From NC2004 sp050874905 (GTDB lineage: Bacteria > Bacillota > Clostridia > Lachnospirales > Lachnospiraceae): 64,000 bases of DNA. Location: the NCBI GenBank assembly GCA_050874905.1, contig JBNMLP010000004.1:62001-126000 (forward strand). Reading direction: 5' to 3'. A program made the translations under genes and the position numbers. Under the pieces are notes generated by a model. It was not told the origin of the DNA. It saw nothing but the letters and a program-made list of their open reading frames with translations, and did no database searches. How positions within the stretch are numbered: the first letter of the stretch is position 1; every line of letters starts with the position of its first letter. Shown one piece after another: positions 60,983 through 64,000 of this stretch.

Positions 60983-63373
60983 TCAGCCACACGTTATCCC
61001 ATAAAGACTCTTTTGCTCCGTTCTGGCAATGATCTCATTCTGCACATCCACACCAAGCTCCGTAAAGTATGCCGTATAGCCTGCTACCCGCACCAATAGT
61101 CCCCGGTATTTCTCCGGCTCTTTCTGGGCACGAAGCAGCGTCTGCCGGTCGATCACGTTAAACTGTACGTGAAATACTCCAAGCGTACACATACTCTTTA
61201 ACAGCGCCATCATCTGATGGATTCCATTTTCACTTTGCAGCATTTCCGGCTCCACCTTCATGTTCAGCAATGTTCCCTGCACAAAGCGCGCATGCGGCAA
61301 ATGTGACACGGATTTTAATACTGCTCCCGGACCATTCGTATCGGTTCCTCCATTTGGACTGACACCGTCTGCCAGCGGGGTATAAGCCGCACGCCCGGAC
61401 GGAAGGGCTCCTACCTCCAGGCCAAACGGGGTATTTCCGGATACCGGCAGAATGCCCGGCGTCATCGTTCCAAACTTGCTGTGATAACGTTCGATCTCAT
61501 CCGCAATAAAGGTAAACATCTCCTCTGCGATCTCTCCCGTAACATCGTCATCATTTCCATATTTCGGAGCAGCCTTGCACCACTGTCTGATCTCATCATA
61601 TCCTTCAAAGTTATGGTCTAATGCCTCCGCCATCTCTTTCATCGTAATCTTCTTCTCATCATAAACAAGCGTCTTTACCGCTGCCATACTGTTGATCAGA
61701 TCGGCGACACCGATCAGGATTATGCCATTTCCTGCATTATATTTTGCACCGCCCCACGCATAGTCACTGCAGTTTTCAATACACTCCCGAAACGTTAACG
61801 ACAGTGCCGGGACAATACGATCCATACAAATGTTATCGATGACATGACTGCCCTTCACCACCGCCTGCACGGCATAACGAAGCTGTTCCTTTACCGCCTC
61901 CTGAAACTGCGCATAGGTTGCAAAGGCAGTCGGATCTCCAGTCTGCTCTGATACCAGCTCCCCGGTCTTTCGATGCACTCCATTTGTCATGACAAACTCG
62001 ATCATCCCGCCTAAGTTAATGTCAGCAAGTGCAGTATAATGACGCAGTCTGCCTTCCAGATTGGTTTCCACGCAGCCACACGGATTCCAGTCCAGTGCTT
62101 CCCGAAGCGGGATTCCCTTGTTCATCACCATGCGGATTCCGACATCATCATTATGAAAGGCTGGAAATCCCGTCCCCAACCGGATCAGCTCCACCACCTT
62201 ACGCAGAAAACGGTTCGGATTCTTCGCCATGCTGTAGCGTACAGATAGCGACGGCTGATAAAGCTGCACATCCATGGTTGCCTGCAGGATCAGATAGGAC
62301 AGCGGATTTACCGCATCTGCTCCGGAGGTTGTCACGCCGCCCACACATACATTTTGAAACATCGGATATCCCGCTGCAAATTCTGCTGTCACGGCATCCT
62401 GAAACAGACAAGGCTCCGAAAACTTGATCCAGAGACAGTCCAAAAGCTCCTGTGCTTCCTCCTCTGTCATCACCCCATTTTCTAAATCCTTCTTATAATA
62501 AGGATACAAATACTGATCCATTCTTCCCGGATTATAGCTTGCTGCATTCTGCTCCATGAAAATGCAGATCTGATATAGATAAAGCGACTGCAGCGCCTCC
62601 CGAAACGTTCTGGCAGGATGTCTGGGCACCCGGTTACAGGTCTGCGCGATCACACCAAGTTCGGTTTTTCTGGTCTCGTCAGTTTCCAGCGCAGCCAGAC
62701 GCTCGGCTTCCCTGGCATACCGCTCCCCAAGAACACAGATTCCTTCTGCGCTGATCAGCATTGCCGTAAGATAATTATCCTTTTCTATCTCTCCGGGCTC
62801 TGTCAGGTCAAGTTTTTCCTTTCGGACGCGAATCCTTTTTACAATTCCTTCGATCCCTTCCTCGATCACCTGACGGTAACCTGCCGTTGTTTCTCCCCAT
62901 CCTCTGACCGCTTTCCGGTTGATATATACCTGTCCGGCATCTCTGAGTTTTTTGCAATCCTCAGGGATCTGTTTCAGCCATGCTTCATAAGTAGAACGCC
63001 CTTTCCAATACGGCTTGATCGTTTCCTCAAATAATTTGCGATCTTCGGGAAGCAGGAGGAAAGGATCATATTTTCTTGTACTGATCGTATCGATCTCATC
63101 ATCTAAAATAGACCAGCAGGTATCCGCACACAAAATTCCGCCGCGCATTTTACTTCCGGAACAGCCCACGATCAGCTCCTTGTCCCAGATCGTAACCGTC
63201 TTTTCGCTGCACTGTTTATAAAAAGCCTTTGCCTTTCGGATGCAGGCAGGTTCCCCCTCTGTCTGCTTATAGCTTTCTGTCATAATTTTTGCATTTTCCA
63301 GATCCATCTCCGGAACTTTATTGACCACGCGTTCCTTCATATAAGAAATGCGGTCAAGGTATGAATGTTCCAT
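60983..63373 (-). CDS. Glycyl radical enzyme of the PFL family, substrate unassigned
   Basis: A 796-residue radical enzyme. The C-terminal radical loop is RVAGYTAYF (Gly at about 765); the thiyl Cys is in WNPCGCVETNLEG; the acid partner of the Cys-x-Glu motif follows. DQYLYPYYKKDLENG and GVSPNGGTDTNGPGAVLKS are family features. The CGCVETN active site resembles the eliminase group (diol/hydroxyproline/isethionate type) rather than classical PFL. I cannot assign the substrate. The start at 63373 has GGAGGG six bases upstream. Its activase follows, and an AraC-type gene lies upstream. Oxygen sensitivity is expected. Confidence 0.9.
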   Translation of the reverse strand: MEHSYLDRISYMKERVVNKVPEMDLENAKIMTESYKQTEGEPACIRKAKAFYKQCSEKTVTIWDKELIVGCSGSKMRGGILCADTCWSILDDEIDTISTRKYDPFLLLPEDRKLFEETIKPYWKGRSTYEAWLKQIPEDCKKLRDAGQVYINRKAVRGWGETTAGYRQVIEEGIEGIVKRIRVRKEKLDLTEPGEIEKDNYLTAMLISAEGICVLGERYAREAERLAALETDETRKTELGVIAQTCNRVPRHPARTFREALQSLYLYQICIFMEQNAASYNPGRMDQYLYPYYKKDLENGVMTEEEAQELLDCLWIKFSEPCLFQDAVTAEFAAGYPMFQNVCVGGVTTSGADAVNPLSYLILQATMDVQLYQPSLSVRYSMAKNPNRFLRKVVELIRLGTGFPAFHNDDVGIRMVMNKGIPLREALDWNPCGCVETNLEGRLRHYTALADINLGGMIEFVMTNGVHRKTGELVSEQTGDPTAFATYAQFQEAVKEQLRYAVQAVVKGSHVIDNICMDRIVPALSLTFRECIENCSDYAWGGAKYNAGNGIILIGVADLINSMAAVKTLVYDEKKITMKEMAEALDHNFEGYDEIRQWCKAAPKYGNDDDVTGEIAEEMFTFIADEIERYHSKFGTMTPGILPVSGNTPFGLEVGALPSGRAAYTPLADGVSPNGGTDTNGPGAVLKSVSHLPHARFVQGTLLNMKVEPEMLQSENGIHQMMALLKSMCTLGVFHVQFNVIDRQTLLRAQKEPEKYRGLLVRVAGYTAYFTELGVDVQNEIIARTEQKSLYGITCG

Positions 63374-63404
63374 AACCATCCCTCCAATACAAATATTTGA
63401 ACAT

Positions 63405-63413
63405 ATTGTAACA
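63405..63413 (-). promoter_or_regulatory. Possible extended -10 of the glycyl radical enzyme gene
   Basis: On the minus strand TGTTACAAT (TG-N-TACAAT), 32 bases before the start; the -35 is poor, in keeping with activator control by the adjacent AraC-type protein. Confidence 0.45.
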
Positions 63414-63457
63414 GAGGATTTCCGATCATTCCATAAAAATGCAGACCGAAAATAGGA

Positions 63458-64000
63458 TTATTCAGACATTTTCCCGGATTGATACATTTTAGGGGTTATC
63501 CCAGTCTGCTGTTTAAAGCAGCGGATAAAATAACTGGTATCGTTAAAGCCGCAGGCAAGTGCCACCTGTGTAATGGAATCAGAACCTTCCCGCAGCCGCG
63601 TCATACTCTGACAAATACGGTAGAACAAAACATACTGCGCCGGGCTTTTCTGCACTAATTTGCGGAAGCTGCGGTTACATTCCCCTTCACTGATATTTCC
63701 CGCAGCCGCAATATCTGCAATCCGGATCTTCTTCTGGTAATTCGCATGGATATATGCGATCATGTTCTGCATACGTTTCATCATGCGAATATTGGAAAGA
63801 GAAGGCTGTTCTTTGGAAAGATTGACATGCCGGATCAAAATCTGCCACATTTCCGTCAGGGTACAGGATATTTCATACTCCTTCCCCTGGGGATGTTTCA
63901 GGTCATCAAGCGTACGTTTCAATTTCTGCAATAGCTCACGCTGCCACGCTGTCTCCGGAGAAAACACCATCGCCGGAAATGCTGCATTTCCTGTATAGGG
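63458..64000 (-). CDS. AraC-family transcriptional regulator, C-terminal part (runs off the window)
   Basis: The last ~180 codons of an AraC-type regulator; the frame stays open to position 64000. The C-terminal double helix-turn-helix is complete: IRIADIAAAGNISEGECNRS with KLVQKSPAQYVLFYRICQSM, then ITQVALACGFNDTSYFIRCF and KQQTGITPKMY. The preceding segment is probably the end of a ligand-sensing cupin-like domain. It is upstream of the glycyl radical enzyme gene in the same direction and may activate it in response to the substrate. Confidence 0.9.
   Translation of the reverse strand, partial: PYTGNAAFPAMVFSPETAWQRELLQKLKRTLDDLKHPQGKEYEISCTLTEMWQILIRHVNLSKEQPSLSNIRMMKRMQNMIAYIHANYQKKIRIADIAAAGNISEGECNRSFRKLVQKSPAQYVLFYRICQSMTRLREGSDSITQVALACGFNDTSYFIRCFKQQTGITPKMYQSGKMSE

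Overview
The window looks like a chromosomal segment of an anaerobic, motile, spore-forming clostridium, most probably Lachnospiraceae. The signs are gerA and spoIIR sporulation/germination genes, flagellin and flagellar accessory genes, an oxygen-sensitive glycyl radical enzyme with its activase, glycogen genes (glgP, malQ, glgB), strong AGGAGG-type ribosome binding sites, and a SAM-I riboswitch. No rRNA, tRNA, CRISPR array, intact insertion sequence or prophage was recognised. Genus-level placement is inference.

Layout. 1-9.4 kb: 5' part of glycogen phosphorylase, a type-2 isoleucyl-tRNA synthetase, malQ, an acyltransferase, a small membrane-anchored protein, then an ECF sigma factor, its predicted membrane anti-sigma factor and a small secreted protein. 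9.5-17.3 kb (minus strand): DUF1934, metF, murI, ddl and spoIIR; then a non-coding block with 70-bp tandem repeats; then a germinant-receptor operon in which GerAB is fused in frame to a shortened GerAC, behind a sigma-G-like promoter. 17.3-24.2 kb: clpA/clpS, metK with an upstream SAM riboswitch, an HD-GYP protein, and murA. 24.4-28.4 kb: a shikimate-kinase-like NTPase, an OLD-type ATPase/TOPRIM protein, a small Ig-like protein, and a HIT protein. 28-33 kb: a FliS-like protein, flagellin with a sigma-28-like promoter, a 977-residue repeat protein, and a phosphatase. 33.4-38 kb: a second ECF/anti-sigma pair, then glgB with a histone-H1-like tail behind an autoregulated tetR.

38.2-50.6 kb is the least conventional part. 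It holds a 1604-residue protein (TPR, acidic disordered region, long charged helix, repeated V-I-Q-L-G motifs, degenerate AAA+ domain). Next to it is a roughly 490-nt transcription unit with its own promoter, internal long-range pairing and terminator, but no substantial reading frame: a candidate structured RNA. Then comes an SMC/MukBEF-like (Wadjet JetABC-like) operon with no JetD nuclease gene beside it.

50.7-64 kb: two small membrane proteins, a urease cluster (ureC-E-F-G-D), and an apparent deletion scar. At the scar, an oligopeptide/nickel-type ABC permease gene runs directly into the last third of ureA fused to ureB, so the urease gamma subunit and the transporter are both truncated. 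Upstream are the transporter's binding lipoprotein, an M20 peptidase with a terminator in its leader, a glycyl radical enzyme with activase, and the C-terminal part of an AraC-type regulator that runs off the window. Functional groupings are inferred from sequence motifs and gene order only.
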